Positions 62,950 to 64,000 of a DNA stretch of 64,000 nucleotides are shown in pieces. This DNA is from JASUTC01 sp035447925. GTDB lineage: Bacteria; Thermotogota; Thermotogae; MWEM01. The DNA is taken from NCBI GenBank assembly GCA_035447925.1, contig DAOTHY010000002.1, positions 84,861-148,860 of the forward strand. The letters run 5' to 3'. Position numbers and translations under genes: made by a program. Numbering within the stretch: position 1 is the stretch's first letter; each line of letters begins with the position of its first letter. The notes beneath the pieces were generated by a model. The model saw only the letters and a list, made by a program, of their open reading frames with translations, made no database searches and was not told the origin of the DNA.

Positions 62950-64000
62950 ATGGACAAAGAAAGCATGGCCATATTATCAACCAATTCATTGAATGCCTAT
63001 TTGTTGGCAATTTTAATTTTCGTAATCGGTGCCATTGCCATTACGCTGGTAGACAAACTGCTAAAGAAAAAGGTGAAAACATTATCCCAAAAAACAAAAT
63101 TCCAGGTATTAAATTTTGCCTATTCAATCTTTAAAAAGACTTTTTTCCCATTGATTTATTACGGTTTGTTGATTGGTTCCCTTTCGGCACTTTCACTGCC
63201 GCAAGTACTCAACAAAGCGGTTGAATATGTGGGGATTATTTTATTGACCATTGCAGCCATTCGCTTTATCAACGCCATTTTAGATTACTGGTTTGAAATC
63301 CTTCAAAAGAAAAAGGATACCACCGCCATTCAAATCCAAGGACTAAAAGGTCTGTTTTCGGTTGCAAAGGTAGCCGTATGGCTGATTGGAATACTCATCG
63401 CCGTACAGAATATGGGGTATAATGTATCGACAGCTATCGCTGGTTTCGGACTAACGGGTGTCGCCGTAATTTTTGCTGCGCAATCCATCCTGAGTGACCT
63501 CTTCAGTTATTTTTCAATTCTTTTCGACAAACCCTTTGAACCTGGTGATTTTATCATCATTGGGGATATGTCCGGTACCATCCAGCACATCGGGGTAAAA
63601 ACTACCCGACTGACAAGTCTGACCGGAGAACAACTGATCATTTCCAATGCAGATTTAACCAGTTCACGGATCAAGAACTTCAAACGCATGATCCGAAGAC
63701 GAATCGCCTTTCGTCTTGGATTTGTATACGACTTAAATTCAGAACAACTTAAAGAAATCCCTGGACTCATTGAAAAAATCATCACCAAAGTGCCAAATGT
63801 CACATTTGATCGTGCCCATTTTGTTCAATACAACGCTTATAGCCTGGATTTTGAAATTGTCTACTACGTCAACACCAATGATTATCTGGACTACATGGAT
63901 GCTCATCAAGCCATCAACCTTGAAATGAAGCAGGTGTTTGATGAAAAAGGCTATAGTTTTGCTTTCCCAACACAAACCGTCTATAATTTCCATGAAAATC
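62950..64000 (+). CDS. MscS-family mechanosensitive channel (partial, 3' end outside window)
   Basis: ATG 62950 with GGAGAG 5-6 nt upstream; no stop before the window end (350 codons). Three or four membrane helices, then the MscS pore helix and beta domain: NVSTAIAGFGLTGVAVIFAAQSILSDLFSYFSILFDKPFEPGDFI with the family's glycine-rich TM3, and GTIQHIGVKTTRLTSLTGEQLIISNADLTSSRIKNF. Releases solutes on hypo-osmotic shock. Confidence 0.93.
   Translation, partial: MDKESMAILSTNSLNAYLLAILIFVIGAIAITLVDKLLKKKVKTLSQKTKFQVLNFAYSIFKKTFFPLIYYGLLIGSLSALSLPQVLNKAVEYVGIILLTIAAIRFINAILDYWFEILQKKKDTTAIQIQGLKGLFSVAKVAVWLIGILIAVQNMGYNVSTAIAGFGLTGVAVIFAAQSILSDLFSYFSILFDKPFEPGDFIIIGDMSGTIQHIGVKTTRLTSLTGEQLIISNADLTSSRIKNFKRMIRRRIAFRLGFVYDLNSEQLKEIPGLIEKIITKVPNVTFDRAHFVQYNAYSLDFEIVYYVNTNDYLDYMDAHQAINLEMKQVFDEKGYSFAFPTQTVYNFHEN

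Noticed and set aside
1..64000. CRISPR arrays, insertion sequences, prophage genes or rRNA
   Set aside because: No regularly spaced repeats, transposase motifs, phage structural genes or rRNA sequence were seen on either strand.

Overview
The window looks like a low-GC member of the Thermotogota, or a close diderm relative. This is an inference from gene content. There is an Omp85/BamA-type outer-membrane assembly protein and no LPS or Lpt genes. There is a split glycine decarboxylase (gcvPA/gcvPB), a K+-dependent type membrane pyrophosphatase, a family-4 Fe-S uracil-DNA glycosylase, a bacterial-type SecA with a large insertion and no zinc tail, a pyrB/pyrI pair, and a methylmalonyl-CoA decarboxylase-like cluster beside glyA. 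The sequence comes from a draft assembly: a 100-N gap at 54537-54636 is flanked by two identical 55-nt copies, the signature of two contigs that overlap by one k-mer.

Layout. 1-14450 (minus strand) is one long cell-envelope and translation block, read from right to left: exported lytic transglycosylase, RseC-like protein, BamA, an exported protein of unknown function, SecA, RF2, an in-frame LspA-linker-GlyS ORF, a DUF123 protein, a SEDS protein (FtsW/RodA) and a HEAT-repeat protein cut by the window edge. 14691-20549 (plus) is a complete set for the later steps of de novo UMP synthesis, pyrKD then pyrBICFE. Between pyrD and pyrB sits a short translated leader that overlaps a strong terminator, arranged like the enterobacterial pyrBI attenuator. 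20629-25275 holds a YtfJ/GerW-family protein, hfq, map, gcvPA-gcvPB and tRNA-Ala(GGC). 25378-35121 holds a membrane glycosyltransferase with fabF-fabZ-acp, a Gate-domain membrane protein that seems to lack a normal start codon, cobO, methylmalonyl-CoA epimerase, a biotin-dependent carboxyltransferase set (alpha, delta-like and biotin-carrier subunits; no beta subunit), glyA, and two small proteins.

35154-41320 (minus) encodes an AddAB-type helicase-nuclease. 41586-47388 carries a 5'-nucleotidase, a queuosine-precursor transporter, an exported thioredoxin-like protein, murG, an AI-2E-family permease and the uracil-DNA glycosylase. 47526-57044 (plus) has a 1607-residue exported PEGA/vWA/propeller-like protein, a ptb-deoC-IMPase run (the last gene interrupted only by the assembly gap), then an ABC-2 exporter preceded by a leader peptide, an attenuator-like terminator and two further tiny ORFs. 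57121-64000 has a BcsA-like glycosyltransferase, an unknown protein with an amidohydrolase, hppA and a truncated MscS channel.

Promoters in the window follow one pattern: an extended -10 (TGnTATAAT or close) with no clear -35 box. I found no insertion sequences, prophage, CRISPR array or rRNA. The most unusual items are the pyrB leader-attenuator, the leader and small-ORF chain before the ABC exporter, and the LspA-GlyS in-frame fusion with an internal ribosome binding site.
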